Below, piece after piece: positions 7,742-15,593 of a stretch of 30,932 nt of DNA. The notes beneath the pieces were generated by a model. It was not told the DNA's origin. It did not search any database and saw nothing but the letters and a program-made list of their open reading frames with translations. Each line of letters begins with the position of its first letter. Position 1 is the first letter of the stretch. The stretch comes from Peptococcaceae bacterium (GTDB taxonomy: Bacteria; Bacillota; Peptococcia; Peptococcales; Peptococcaceae): contig CAAETY010000026.1 of NCBI GenBank assembly GCA_900759105.1, positions 1 to 30,932 on the forward strand, in the 5' to 3' direction. The translations under genes and the position numbers were made by a program.

Positions 7742-8152
7742 TTATCCCTGTCCTTCCATGACTAGTTGCCACTTTCCATTTTTTTCACGTGCCAAATACC
7801 ACTTCCAACCCTTATAGGTTTCGTTTGGATTTAACGTGGTATCACATTGATCGGATGTTTCAAATTCAGATGAAAACACCACACAATCAACAAATGTCAT
7901 ACTTGGCTCAAGCTCATTACAATACGCTAAATTTTCGCTTGAGCGTTTATCGCCTTCATATTTAATGGTTAAGAGTGTACAGCCGTTATACATGGCGCGA
8001 AAATGTTTTCGCACGACCTTCACCGCTGCATTCAACTCATCCTCACTGTAATACTCCGAGCTCCCCAAATCTGTTTCGGCATTATGCACCGCTCCGCAGC
8101 CAATCACAAAAAGCATCAAGAGCGTTAATACCGTTGCCAATAACCTTTTCAC
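7742..8152 (-). CDS. Small hypothetical lipoprotein
   Basis: A 136-aa predicted lipoprotein with an n-region MKR, a hydrophobic stretch and a lipobox FVIGC (lipidated Cys19), so it is probably anchored outside the cytoplasmic membrane. The mature part is acidic with three conserved-looking blocks: SEDELNAAVKVVRKHF, CTLLTIKYEGD, and a C-terminal WKWYLAREKNGKWQLVMEG. This pattern resembles a family of small uncharacterised Clostridia lipoproteins; I assign no function. Start codon is GTG, with AAGGAGG 8 nt upstream. It is the first gene of a two-gene unit with the nitroreductase; a TTGACG -35-like hexamer lies at 8209-8214 on the minus strand. Confidence 0.8.
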   Translation of the reverse strand: MKRLLATVLTLLMLFVIGCGAVHNAETDLGSSEYYSEDELNAAVKVVRKHFRAMYNGCTLLTIKYEGDKRSSENLAYCNELEPSMTFVDCVVFSSEFETSDQCDTTLNPNETYKGWKWYLAREKNGKWQLVMEGQG

Positions 8153-8221
8153 GTGACTCGCCTCCTTACTGCATCCTATTTTAGCATATCAAGATTAATT
8201 GCGGTATCCGTCAACATGGAC

Positions 8222-8258
8222 AAAAAAAGCGTATACCCTCATAAAAGGCATACGCTTT
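8222..8258 (-). terminator. Terminator of the ABC transporter gene
   Basis: Arms aaagcgtat (8226-8234) and atacgcttt (8250-8258) are followed by a T-run on the minus strand (A-run at 8222-8228). It lies about 45 nt past the stop codon. Confidence 0.8.
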
Positions 8259-8304
8259 CATTTTTACTGCAATGCTTGTTGGGGCAACCTTCATGAAGTG
8301 CGCC

Positions 8305-10032
8305 TTACATATTATAGAGTTTGGCATAAATGCCGTCCTTGCTAAGCAGCTCGTCATGCGTGCCGGATTCAGCAATGCCGTCCTCGGTAAGCACCAAAAT
8401 ACGCTCAGCATTTTGAATCGTAGACAGTCTGTGTGCGATGACAAATGTGGTACGATTTTGCGCCAGTTTTTCCAAAGATGCCTGCACCACACGCTCACTT
8501 TCATTATCAAGTGCTGAGGTGGCTTCGTCAAAAATAAGAATCGGCGGATTCTTTAAAAACACACGTGCAATGGAGAGACGCTGCTTTTGCCCGCCCGAAA
8601 GCTTAATACCTCGCTGTCCAATATCGGTTTCATAGCCATCCGGAAAAGACATGATGAAATCGTGAGCATTGGCATTCTTTGTAGCCTCTATAACGTCTTC
8701 TCGCGTTGCATCCGGTCGCCCATAAAGAATGTTTTCATAGATTGTCCCGGCGAAAAGATACACATCCTGTTGCACAATCCCAATATTATCGCGCAAGCTT
8801 TTGGTGGTCACTGTACGAATGTCTTTGCCATCTATGGTAATACATCCGCCACTGACATCATAAAAACGCGGTATCAACGAGCAGAGCGTCGTTTTGCCCG
8901 CCCCGGACGACCCCACCAAGGCCACATAAGCACCGGCCGGCACATTCAAATTGATATGCTGGAGCACCTCTTCTTGGTTTTCCTTGTAATGAAAGGATAC
9001 ATTTTCAAAGCCGATGTCACCCTTCACATCGGTCAATGGCACAGCATCCTTTGCATCTTCGATATCCGGCTCCATATCCATAATCTCACGGAAGCGCTCG
9101 AAACCGCTATAACCATTTTGAAATTGCTCGGTGAAATTCACAAGCGTATTGATTGGTTCGGTAAACACGCTAATATAAAGCAAAAAGGTAATCAAATCGC
9201 TTACATCCATCATTTGCTGCGCAATAAGTACACAGCCTACAATGATAACATTGACCTGAATCAGGGTTGTAAACAGACCAACCCCCGCTTGGAATGCGCC
9301 CATATAATGGTAGCTATTTTTCTTTGCAGCAAGAAAACCATCATTTCCCACCTTGAATTTATCGTTTTCCACTGACTCGTTAGCAAAAGATTTTACTACG
9401 CGAATCCCGGAAAGATTATCTTCAATTTGCGCATTGATGTCCGCTATTTTTTCACGATTTCTACGAAAAGCAGCACGCATCTTGCGATTTAAAAGATAGG
9501 CAAAAATAAACATCACCGGTAATATAATAAACGCTGCAAGTGCAAGCCAGCCATTGATATTAACCAAAATGATAAATGCCCCTAAAATTTTTAAAAGAGA
9601 CAAAATGATATTTTCCGGCCCATGATGCAAAAGCTCCGTAACGTCAAACAAGTCGTTGGTAATACGACTCATGAGCTGCCCAACCTTGGCATCGTCATAG
9701 AACGAGAAAGAGAGCTTTTGCATATGATCGAATATTTCCGAACGCATACGATACTCAATCTTCGCACCCATCACGTGTCCGTAATTCCCGATAAAAAATC
9801 GACTATAACAGTCAACCGCCAATAGTAGCGCAAGGCCAATTGCAATATAAACCGTTTGATGCAAAATGACAGCCTTCGGTTCGTAGATAAGTGTCGACGT
9901 AACATAACGTACCACCAACGGAATAATCAAAACAACCATTGCCGAAAGCGATGCAAAAAACATATCTGCCAAAAACACGCCCATATGTGGCTTATAATAA
10001 CTAAGCATTTTCTTGAAATTACTATTATTCAC
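8305..10032 (-). CDS. ABC half-transporter, MsbA/multidrug type (permease-ATPase fusion)
   Basis: A 575-aa half-transporter. The N-terminal exporter membrane domain (about 15-300, six helices) contains the coupling motif YDDAKVGQLMSRITND. The C-terminal ATPase has Walker A GSSGAGKTT (374-382), signature LSGGQ (478-482), Walker B ILIFDEATS (498-506) and switch His534 in IAHRLST. It would work as a homodimer, since no partner half-transporter is adjacent. The exported substrate (lipid, drug or peptide) cannot be read from sequence. A longer reading would begin at a TTG (10062), but GTG 10032 is preferred because GAGGGG lies 6 nt upstream. Candidate promoter TTGTCT-18-CATAAT at 10068-10097. Confidence 0.93.
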   Translation of the reverse strand: MNNSNFKKMLSYYKPHMGVFLADMFFASLSAMVVLIIPLVVRYVTSTLIYEPKAVILHQTVYIAIGLALLLAVDCYSRFFIGNYGHVMGAKIEYRMRSEIFDHMQKLSFSFYDDAKVGQLMSRITNDLFDVTELLHHGPENIILSLLKILGAFIILVNINGWLALAAFIILPVMFIFAYLLNRKMRAAFRRNREKIADINAQIEDNLSGIRVVKSFANESVENDKFKVGNDGFLAAKKNSYHYMGAFQAGVGLFTTLIQVNVIIVGCVLIAQQMMDVSDLITFLLYISVFTEPINTLVNFTEQFQNGYSGFERFREIMDMEPDIEDAKDAVPLTDVKGDIGFENVSFHYKENQEEVLQHINLNVPAGAYVALVGSSGAGKTTLCSLIPRFYDVSGGCITIDGKDIRTVTTKSLRDNIGIVQQDVYLFAGTIYENILYGRPDATREDVIEATKNANAHDFIMSFPDGYETDIGQRGIKLSGGQKQRLSIARVFLKNPPILIFDEATSALDNESERVVQASLEKLAQNRTTFVIAHRLSTIQNAERILVLTEDGIAESGTHDELLSKDGIYAKLYNM

Positions 10033-10067
10033 GGTATTCCCCTCTTCATTATTAAAGTGCAATCATT

Positions 10068-10097
10068 ATTATGACACGTTTTGCCCGACTTAGACAA
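10068..10097 (-). promoter_or_regulatory. Candidate promoter of the ABC transporter gene
   Basis: A minus-strand TTGTCT -35 (10092-10097) and CATAAT -10 (10068-10073) with an 18-nt spacer lie about 36 nt upstream of the GTG start. Confidence 0.5.
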
Positions 10098-10123
10098 GCC
10101 GTAACCAAACCATCACAGCATAT

Positions 10124-10167
10124 AAAAAAGGCCAAACGGACATGTGAATTCACACACCCTTTTGGCC
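10124..10167 (-). terminator. Terminator of the MoaE-like gene
   Basis: Outer arms ggccaaa (10130-10136) and tttggcc (10161-10167) enclose an inner palindrome tgtgaattcaca (10144-10155). A run of T follows on the minus strand. It lies just past the stop at 10181. Confidence 0.75.
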
Positions 10168-10180
10168 ATATCATTCAATT

Positions 10181-10570
10181 TTAATACAATTCTTCCTCAT
10201 GCACACATTCATTTTTCAGACGCCCTACCACATGATTCAAGGCATCAATCACACGCGGGCGAATATCGCCACCGATGAGCACCATCATGAGATCATCTCC
10301 GACACGCAATTCGCCCTCATTAAGCCATGCACGCACATAAAAAATGCCCGGAAGGGTCAACCCCTCTTGCACAACCTCATCCACTTTCGCCGCGTCATAG
10401 AAAAATTTCATCCCACGCACCGGTTTTACCTCGGCATCACCCTCACGCACCTGCGCCTTTGCGCTTTCACGCACGACCCCATTGTGACACAAATACATAC
10501 CGATTTTTCCGGCATCTTCCTGCGCCTTGGCCTCTGCAATCCATGCATCCATTGACGGTTTTTCCTTCAT
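10181..10570 (-). CDS. MoaE-like protein (molybdopterin synthase large-subunit family, divergent)
   Basis: A 129-aa protein. The C-terminal half (VRAWLNEGELRVGDDLMMVLIGGDIRPRVIDAL, then NHVVGRLKNECVHEEE) resembles the MoaE segment that ends GDxR...V.DAL...V..iK.E. The N-terminal half (KIGMYLCHNGVVRESAKAQVREG) fits the clostridial MoaE-like type. Classical MoaE joins sulphur-carrying MoaD to make molybdopterin. No MoaD, MoaA, MoaC or molybdoenzyme gene is in the window, so a cofactor role is open. A longer reading starts at 10612, but ATG 10570 has GAAGGGAG 9 nt upstream. It follows the unknown gene at 10622 by 51 nt and may be co-transcribed with it. Confidence 0.7.
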   Translation of the reverse strand: MKEKPSMDAWIAEAKAQEDAGKIGMYLCHNGVVRESAKAQVREGDAEVKPVRGMKFFYDAAKVDEVVQEGLTLPGIFYVRAWLNEGELRVGDDLMMVLIGGDIRPRVIDALNHVVGRLKNECVHEEELY

Positions 10571-10621
10571 TATTGCAAACTCCCTTCTATAATGATATAG
10601 CATCTTCTGCATACGCTTTTA

Positions 10622-11395
10622 CTACTCCAATGAATGAATCCGCACACCGGCGTCTTCATACGCCTGCACCACCGATTCATCGACCGGAATGATGCAAAAA
10701 TTAAGCGGCGCACCTATTGCCACATAGGAAAACACGCCCACATTTTCATGTACAAAAAGATCGGTCGGCTTTGTGTCCGCCTTTCTGTATTGTTTGTCCG
10801 AATTAAAGGTGTTGTCATCGCCTACTTTATTGATGTGACTCACCCATTTTTGCGCGTCCTCAGCCTTTAGCGACGGCACAAAAACACGCAACGCATATGC
10901 ACACATTTCTTCATAAAGCGCAAAGGTCTGCGGACTATAGCTGTGGTCATCATAGTTACACATCACCTCGCGCACCTTGCTGTCACTAGGCGAGCGGTAT
11001 ACCGTCATGCGGGGCAAGGTCCACTTATCCATGTCGAGGCAATATGTTGCTGTATCCGTTTCCTCTGCAAAATGCAAACCTGCCGCCTGTCGCTTGTTTT
11101 GCCACCGTGCCACGTCGCGCAAATAGCGCTCCCCGTGCGCCTCGTAATAGTAACCATTGTAGCTTTTAATCATGTCCGGCAAGCCAATATTAAAAACACG
11201 CTCTCCGGCATCATTCACTTGCTGTGTTACCTCCAACGGACAAAGCGGTGCTTTTTCTTGTAATTCAGCGGACACACCATCAGGCGCTATCGCGTCATCC
11301 GCCGGCGCAATCATAAAAAGCACCATCGCACCGACCGCCATCAATCCCAATAGGAGTCCACAAACAGCGACTCCTCGTTTCCACTTTCGCATCAT
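10622..11395 (-). CDS. Hypothetical membrane-anchored protein
   Basis: A 257-aa protein not recognised as any family. It has an N-terminal charged stretch (MMRKWKR) and one hydrophobic helix near 8-31 without a lipobox, so it is probably an anchor with the rest outside. The extracytoplasmic part is tyrosine- and aspartate-rich (SYNGYYYEAHGERYLRDVARW near 78-98, CNYDDHSYSPQTFALYEEM), with a C-terminal hydrophobic VFSYVAIGAPLNFCIIP. ATG start with agaggt 7 nt upstream. A perfect TATAAT with extended -10 (TGG) lies at 11430-11438. It is probably the first gene of a unit with the MoaE-like gene. Function unknown. Confidence 0.7.
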   Translation of the reverse strand: MMRKWKRGVAVCGLLLGLMAVGAMVLFMIAPADDAIAPDGVSAELQEKAPLCPLEVTQQVNDAGERVFNIGLPDMIKSYNGYYYEAHGERYLRDVARWQNKRQAAGLHFAEETDTATYCLDMDKWTLPRMTVYRSPSDSKVREVMCNYDDHSYSPQTFALYEEMCAYALRVFVPSLKAEDAQKWVSHINKVGDDNTFNSDKQYRKADTKPTDLFVHENVGVFSYVAIGAPLNFCIIPVDESVVQAYEDAGVRIHSLE

Positions 11396-11429
11396 CTATA
11401 CAACCTCTTTTCTACTATAGCAGTGCTTC

Positions 11430-11438
11430 ATTATACCA
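11430..11438 (-). promoter_or_regulatory. Extended -10 promoter of the 10622 unit
   Basis: The minus strand reads TGGTATAAT (11430-11438), a perfect -10 with a TGn extension, 35 nt upstream of the ATG. The -35 is weak, as is normal for extended -10 promoters. Confidence 0.6.
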
Positions 11439-11519
11439 CATTCACGCGCCCATCTCGACAGCAATAACTTTCAACAATGCACATAAAATTGCGACTATGA
11501 ACATTTCTGCAATTTTTTA

Positions 11520-11548
11520 TTTTCACACCGCCAAAAAAAGCGTATAAT
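11520..11548 (+). promoter_or_regulatory. Promoter of the MetE-like gene
   Basis: TTTTCA (11520-11525), 17 nt, then a perfect TATAAT (11543-11548), 40 nt upstream of the ATG. The leader is short. The shared upstream region (11396-11588) shows no S-box, T-box or cobalamin riboswitch fold. Confidence 0.75.
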
Positions 11549-11588
11549 ACCACCCAATCCAACTATTAATACAAAGGAGTGACTTATT

Positions 11589-12692
11589 ATGTTTGATATT
11601 AAATACGATATCGTTGGTTCTTTCTTGCGTCCGCAAGAAGTCAAAGAAGCCCGCGAAGCGTTCAAAAACGGTACCATCAGTCGTGAAGAATTGACTGCAG
11701 TGGAAGACAAGATGATTGCTGATTTGGTCAGCAAAGAAGTAGCGCACGGCCTCAAGTTCGTTACCGACGGGGAATTCCGCCGTAGATGGTGGCATCTCGA
11801 TTGGCTCAAAGAATTCGATGGCTTCGATACCATTATCCGCTACAAGGAGCTTAATGGCATGACCCACGAACTCGAATACGGTCAAGTAACCGGCAAGTTT
11901 TTCTACGATAAGAATAAAGACCATGCAGAAATGTACGCATGGGATTTCTTAAACAGCGAAGTACAAAAGTACGATGGCATCATCGCCAAGAAGTGCATCT
12001 CCGGTCCAAACATGATTTTAATTGACCACCTTCTTCAACTCGGTCACAAGGATACTCCTTACTATGGTAATGATATTGAAGCGCTCATCAACGACATTGG
12101 TCTTGCCTATCAAGATGCCATCCGTGATTTCTATGACCACGGTTGCCGTTACATCCAAATCGACGATACCTCTTGGACCTACCTCATTGACGACAACTTT
12201 GTCGCTAAGGTTGAATCCTTAGGCTATACCAAACCACAAGTGCTTGATTGGTTCCAACGTGTATCCACCAAGGCTCTCGAAAACCGTCCTGAAGACATGA
12301 CCATTGCTACTCACTTCTGCAAAGGGAACTTCAAAGGCAATCCACTTTTCCATGGCTTCTATGACACCGTAGCACCAATCATTGCACAAATTCCTTACGA
12401 CGCTTACTTCGTAGAATACGATGATGAACGCTCCGGTTCCTTTGACCCTTGGGCACCGATGAAGGGCCGCGATGCACTCTTTGTAGCCGGGCTTATTTCC
12501 ACCAAAAATCCAGTGCTTGAAGACAAAACAAACCTCAAAAAGCGCTTCGAGGAAGCCAAGGCTGTGGTTGGTAACCAAATTGCCCTCTCTCCACAATGTG
12601 GGTTTGCTTCTGTAGAAGAAGGCAATGCTGTCACCGAAGATGATCAATGGAAAAAAATCGATCTCTTGGTTTCTTGCCAAGACTTCATCTAA
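11589..12692 (+). CDS. MetE C-terminal-like (cobalamin-independent methionine synthase II family) protein
   Basis: A 367-aa single-domain homolog of the catalytic C-terminal half of MetE, like Bacillus YxjG/YxjH and archaeal MetE. The zinc ligands are all present: His242 and Cys244 (ATHFCKGN), Glu276 (YFVEYDD) and Cys337 (SPQCGFAS). The start DIVGSFLRPQEVKEA and IQIDDTSWTYL near 190-199 are family marks. It would transfer a methyl group to a thiol such as homocysteine. Without the N-terminal folate-positioning half the methyl donor is unknown. ATG start with AAAGGAG 9 nt upstream and a good promoter. Monocistronic; it ends in a terminator shared with the convergent gene. Confidence 0.9.
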   Translation: MFDIKYDIVGSFLRPQEVKEAREAFKNGTISREELTAVEDKMIADLVSKEVAHGLKFVTDGEFRRRWWHLDWLKEFDGFDTIIRYKELNGMTHELEYGQVTGKFFYDKNKDHAEMYAWDFLNSEVQKYDGIIAKKCISGPNMILIDHLLQLGHKDTPYYGNDIEALINDIGLAYQDAIRDFYDHGCRYIQIDDTSWTYLIDDNFVAKVESLGYTKPQVLDWFQRVSTKALENRPEDMTIATHFCKGNFKGNPLFHGFYDTVAPIIAQIPYDAYFVEYDDERSGSFDPWAPMKGRDALFVAGLISTKNPVLEDKTNLKKRFEEAKAVVGNQIALSPQCGFASVEEGNAVTEDDQWKKIDLLVSCQDFI

Positions 12693-12715
12693 TAAGCACC
12701 TATAGGCAACAATTT

Positions 12716-12759
12716 AAAAATGCGTCTTCACACCTCAAACGGTGTAAAGACGCATTTTT
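12716..12759. terminator. Shared bidirectional terminator between convergent genes
   Basis: Arms 12716-12734 and 12741-12759 pair along 13 bp (aaaaatgcgtctt / aagacgcattttt), one mismatch, then acacc/ggtgt, with a 6-nt loop. It has T-runs in both directions and serves the MetE-like gene (plus) and the SGNH gene (minus), whose stop codon abuts the hairpin. Confidence 0.92.
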
Positions 12760-13973
12760 TAGTTTTCTGTTATACTTTTAATGCCGCACCCATTATCCTC
12801 TGCAGATAGAAAAGCGCCGTAATCGCGCAAACAAATAACCACGTCCGGCTGGTAAGCGGTAATATATTCCTCTAAAGTGCCTTCATCACAATAGCGCATA
12901 TCAAGGGACCACATCTTATTACAGCTCGTATATAACAGACATTCTACGGCGTTGGTAAAGCTGTCACCATAAATAAGCACATTTGGCAGCTCCGGACGAT
13001 TGGTATCAATTTCAGTCGATGCGTAGTCGCCATTCATGTAAAGCTTGTACTCAACACCATCCACATCATTTTCCGGCAAAAAATAAATGATTGATTCTGA
13101 CGGAAATCCGTAATCCTTCCGGGTAAACGGAATCGGCTCATTCGGTTCGATGATGCTTAGCTTTTCATCAGAATGCCACTGCCCCATCAAGGCTTTGATA
13201 CGAGAACCCAAGTATGGATTTGGTAGGGTAGTAATAGTATATTCACCCTCCTCCAACACGTCAAAACCCACATCGCGTTGTGCATTTAAGAAATCCACAA
13301 TATCACGGTAGGTAAGATATGCCCCTTCAATGCTGTTGTGATTATCAATCGCAGAAGATAATTCATCCGGCCAACCGCGTGCCGCAAAGCTTTCACCGGC
13401 ATCCACATAAAGAATGCCATCTTGTGCCATACGCGCACGAAAGGCTTGACGGGTCTTTGCGGTATAGTCGTCGCGATTATGCATAAACCAAGGGTAATCG
13501 TCCCCATGTGTCACGTATTGACTCGGCACAGACACATAGCAATAGACCCCACCGTAGCTTTCGGTAAAATCACGCACTGAATCAATGTTTTTCGCCACTT
13601 CTTCAAGGTCTTTTTCTATGTGTGACGTATCAAGCATCTCATTATCAATATAAGGAAGCAAATAATCCTTCGTCACTACCACATTTTTAATAAGTGGTTG
13701 CTTTAGAATTTGTTGCTTGATATAGATATCAAGCTGTAGTATATCATCGCGATAAGCCACATGATCCGCCAAATAAGATTCTGCTTCTTGCCCCCACTCG
13801 CCGGATAAAATACCTTTTATAGACCATTCCGGTGCCTTGGCAAGCGTGCGGTTTTCGTAAAAAGAAATGTCTTCTTTTTCGGAAACTGTTGTCAAGTAGG
13901 AGGCTGTGCCTATTAAAAGCAGTGCGCACACTATAAATACAAGCTGTGAAATGCGCTTTCCAATTCTTTTCAT
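12759..13973 (-). CDS. SGNH/DHHW-like (AlgJ/AlgX-type) O-acetylation partner protein
   Basis: A 404-aa protein with one N-terminal anchor helix (about 9-27) and an extracytoplasmic SGNH-hydrolase-like domain. The catalytic Ser338 is in YGDSFTNA, and Asp210/His212 lie in DNHNSIEGAY at the site where the family usually reads D-x-H-W or DHHW. The Asp-x-His pair is kept but the following Trp is Asn. The N-terminus SFYENRTLAKAPEWSIKGILSGEWGQEAESYLADHVAYRDD is typical of DHHW proteins. It would take acyl groups exported by the MBOAT protein and place them on an extracellular glycan. It starts 14 nt after the MBOAT stop, with an AGGAGG that overlaps that stop, so the two are translationally coupled. 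Confidence 0.85.
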   Translation of the reverse strand: MKRIGKRISQLVFIVCALLLIGTASYLTTVSEKEDISFYENRTLAKAPEWSIKGILSGEWGQEAESYLADHVAYRDDILQLDIYIKQQILKQPLIKNVVVTKDYLLPYIDNEMLDTSHIEKDLEEVAKNIDSVRDFTESYGGVYCYVSVPSQYVTHGDDYPWFMHNRDDYTAKTRQAFRARMAQDGILYVDAGESFAARGWPDELSSAIDNHNSIEGAYLTYRDIVDFLNAQRDVGFDVLEEGEYTITTLPNPYLGSRIKALMGQWHSDEKLSIIEPNEPIPFTRKDYGFPSESIIYFLPENDVDGVEYKLYMNGDYASTEIDTNRPELPNVLIYGDSFTNAVECLLYTSCNKMWSLDMRYCDEGTLEEYITAYQPDVVICLRDYGAFLSAEDNGCGIKSITEN

Positions 13974-13987
13974 TGCAGCCGCACCTC

Positions 13988-15412
13988 CTAAAATTGAAAG
14001 TAAATAAAGGGATTAAAGCTCCCCGTTGCAAGCTTAATAAACGACAATGCCAGCACACATAAAGCGAGCACCTTTGGCGCCCAATCCAAGATAAAACGAC
14101 AAATCATCCGATTGCTGTAACGGGTGAGAACGTTCTGCAAAAAAACCTTGATGGGAACAGCGCCTATCACAGCCATGAGGAAGAAAAATCCATATTGGTA
14201 CAAGTAAAACGCCGTGTCAATGCACCATAATCCGTTGCTCCCAATCCCAAGCATCACGCCAATATAAGAAAGAGCATATTCTATAGAAGGTGAACGGAAA
14301 AGCACCCAGCTGAAAATGACTGCCACAAAAGTATAGAGCCAGCCCACCAAGTGTGGCAACCGCTTTAAGAACAGTCCCCAGATGTATTTTTCACCAATGA
14401 GGAGCATACCAAACCAAGCACCCCAAGCTACAAAGTTCCACGCTGCCCCATGCCAAAGCCCGGTAAGGAGCCAAACCACCGCAATATTGCGCAAATGCTT
14501 CCATTTTGCGCAACGATTGCCTCCGAGCGGAATATACACATAATCTCTGAACCAGGTAGATAACGAAATATGCCAACGACGCCAGAATTCGGTAATAGAC
14601 GTTGAAATATATGGATAATTGAAGTTTTCCAAAAAATGAAAACCAAAAATGCGCCCTAAACCGATGGCCATATCAGAGTATGCGCTAAAGTCAAAGTAGA
14701 TTTGCAGCATATAAGCCACAGCTCCTACCCAAGCAAGGGTCGTTGACATATCTGCCGGTGCAAGCTCAAAAATGGCATCGGCTACTTCGCCCATGGTATT
14801 TGCAAGCAGCATCTTTTTTCCGAGCCCGAGCATAAAGCGCACCAAGCCATCGGAAAAATCATCCATGTTTTCGCGACGCCCAACGATTTCTTCTTCCACT
14901 GTGGTATAACGCACAATCGGCCCGGCCACGAGCTGCGGAAACAACACCACATAAAGCGCTACGTTAAGCAGATTTGTTTGCACCTTGGCATGACCGCGAT
15001 ACACATCAACCACATAGCTCAATCCTTGAAAGGTGTAGAAGCTAATCCCAATCGGCAAAACAATATTCGGCACTGCCAGATGGCCGCCGAAATCATTGAT
15101 TACTTGAGCGAAAAATCCTGCATACTTAAACCATCCCAAAAGTGCCAGATTCGCAACAACGGTTAAAAATACCGCCACATTACGGAGCCATTTTGGTCGC
15201 CATTCACTCACAAAAAGCCCACCGATATAGTTAATCATTACTGAGCTCAACAGTAACGGCAGATATTTTGCCCCGCCATACAGATAAAATATTAAACTAA
15301 AGAGAAATAAAATAAGATTTCTCGTGCCACGAAAACGGCGCGGAACAATAAAATAACAAATGAGTAAGCACGGAAAAAAATACAGCAAAAATGCCAAACT
15401 ACTAAATACCAT
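13988..15412 (-). CDS. MBOAT-family membrane O-acyltransferase (AlgI/DltB-like)
   Basis: A 474-aa polytopic membrane protein, around 11 hydrophobic segments. MBOAT hallmarks are the YSDMAIGLGRIFGF motif near 245-258, FWRRWHISLSTWFRDYVYIPLGG near 276-298, and the catalytic His321 in LTGLWHGAAWNFV. Members move acetyl (or other acyl) groups across the membrane to a periplasmic or cell-wall acceptor. The downstream SGNH/DHHW-like gene supplies the transfer step. The polymer is not defined here: no glycosyltransferase or dlt genes are nearby. ATG start with TAGGAG 7 nt upstream; the extended -10 TGCTATAAT is at 15478-15486. Confidence 0.93.
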   Translation of the reverse strand: MVFSSLAFLLYFFPCLLICYFIVPRRFRGTRNLILFLFSLIFYLYGGAKYLPLLLSSVMINYIGGLFVSEWRPKWLRNVAVFLTVVANLALLGWFKYAGFFAQVINDFGGHLAVPNIVLPIGISFYTFQGLSYVVDVYRGHAKVQTNLLNVALYVVLFPQLVAGPIVRYTTVEEEIVGRRENMDDFSDGLVRFMLGLGKKMLLANTMGEVADAIFELAPADMSTTLAWVGAVAYMLQIYFDFSAYSDMAIGLGRIFGFHFLENFNYPYISTSITEFWRRWHISLSTWFRDYVYIPLGGNRCAKWKHLRNIAVVWLLTGLWHGAAWNFVAWGAWFGMLLIGEKYIWGLFLKRLPHLVGWLYTFVAVIFSWVLFRSPSIEYALSYIGVMLGIGSNGLWCIDTAFYLYQYGFFFLMAVIGAVPIKVFLQNVLTRYSNRMICRFILDWAPKVLALCVLALSFIKLATGSFNPFIYFQF

Positions 15413-15477
15413 TCTTTAACTCCTAAACGCCTATTCTTTTTACCTTTTTACGAAGTCATGATGACGACTCGTTTGCT

Positions 15478-15486
15478 ATTATAGCA
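15478..15486 (-). promoter_or_regulatory. Extended -10 promoter of the MBOAT unit
   Basis: The minus strand reads TGCTATAAT, a perfect -10 with TGn extension, about 65 nt before the MBOAT ATG; TTGTTA lies upstream at a short 15-nt spacing. An inverted repeat agtc-N8-gact with inner gtcat-g-atgac follows it, near the likely transcription start. Confidence 0.6.
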
Positions 15487-15558
15487 TGCTTTCTTGTGTA
15501 ACAACCAAGGGATTCCTATTCTTCTGCCCTATTCATTGGCTTTTTCAACATAACACAT

Positions 15559-15585
15559 AAAAAAGGTTACCTATCGGCACCTTTT
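15559..15585 (-). terminator. Weak terminator after the DUF3267-like gene
   Basis: Arms aaaaggt (15561-15567) and acctttt (15579-15585) with an 11-nt loop are followed on the minus strand by a short U-run. The stem is only 7 bp and AT-rich. Confidence 0.45.
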
Positions 15586-15593
15586 CTTGTTCA

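Noticed and set aside
11396..11588. Possible SAM or T-box riboswitch before the MetE-like gene
   Set aside because: A clear -35/-10 lies only 40 nt from the ATG, leaving no room for a riboswitch, and no conserved riboswitch stems were seen further upstream.
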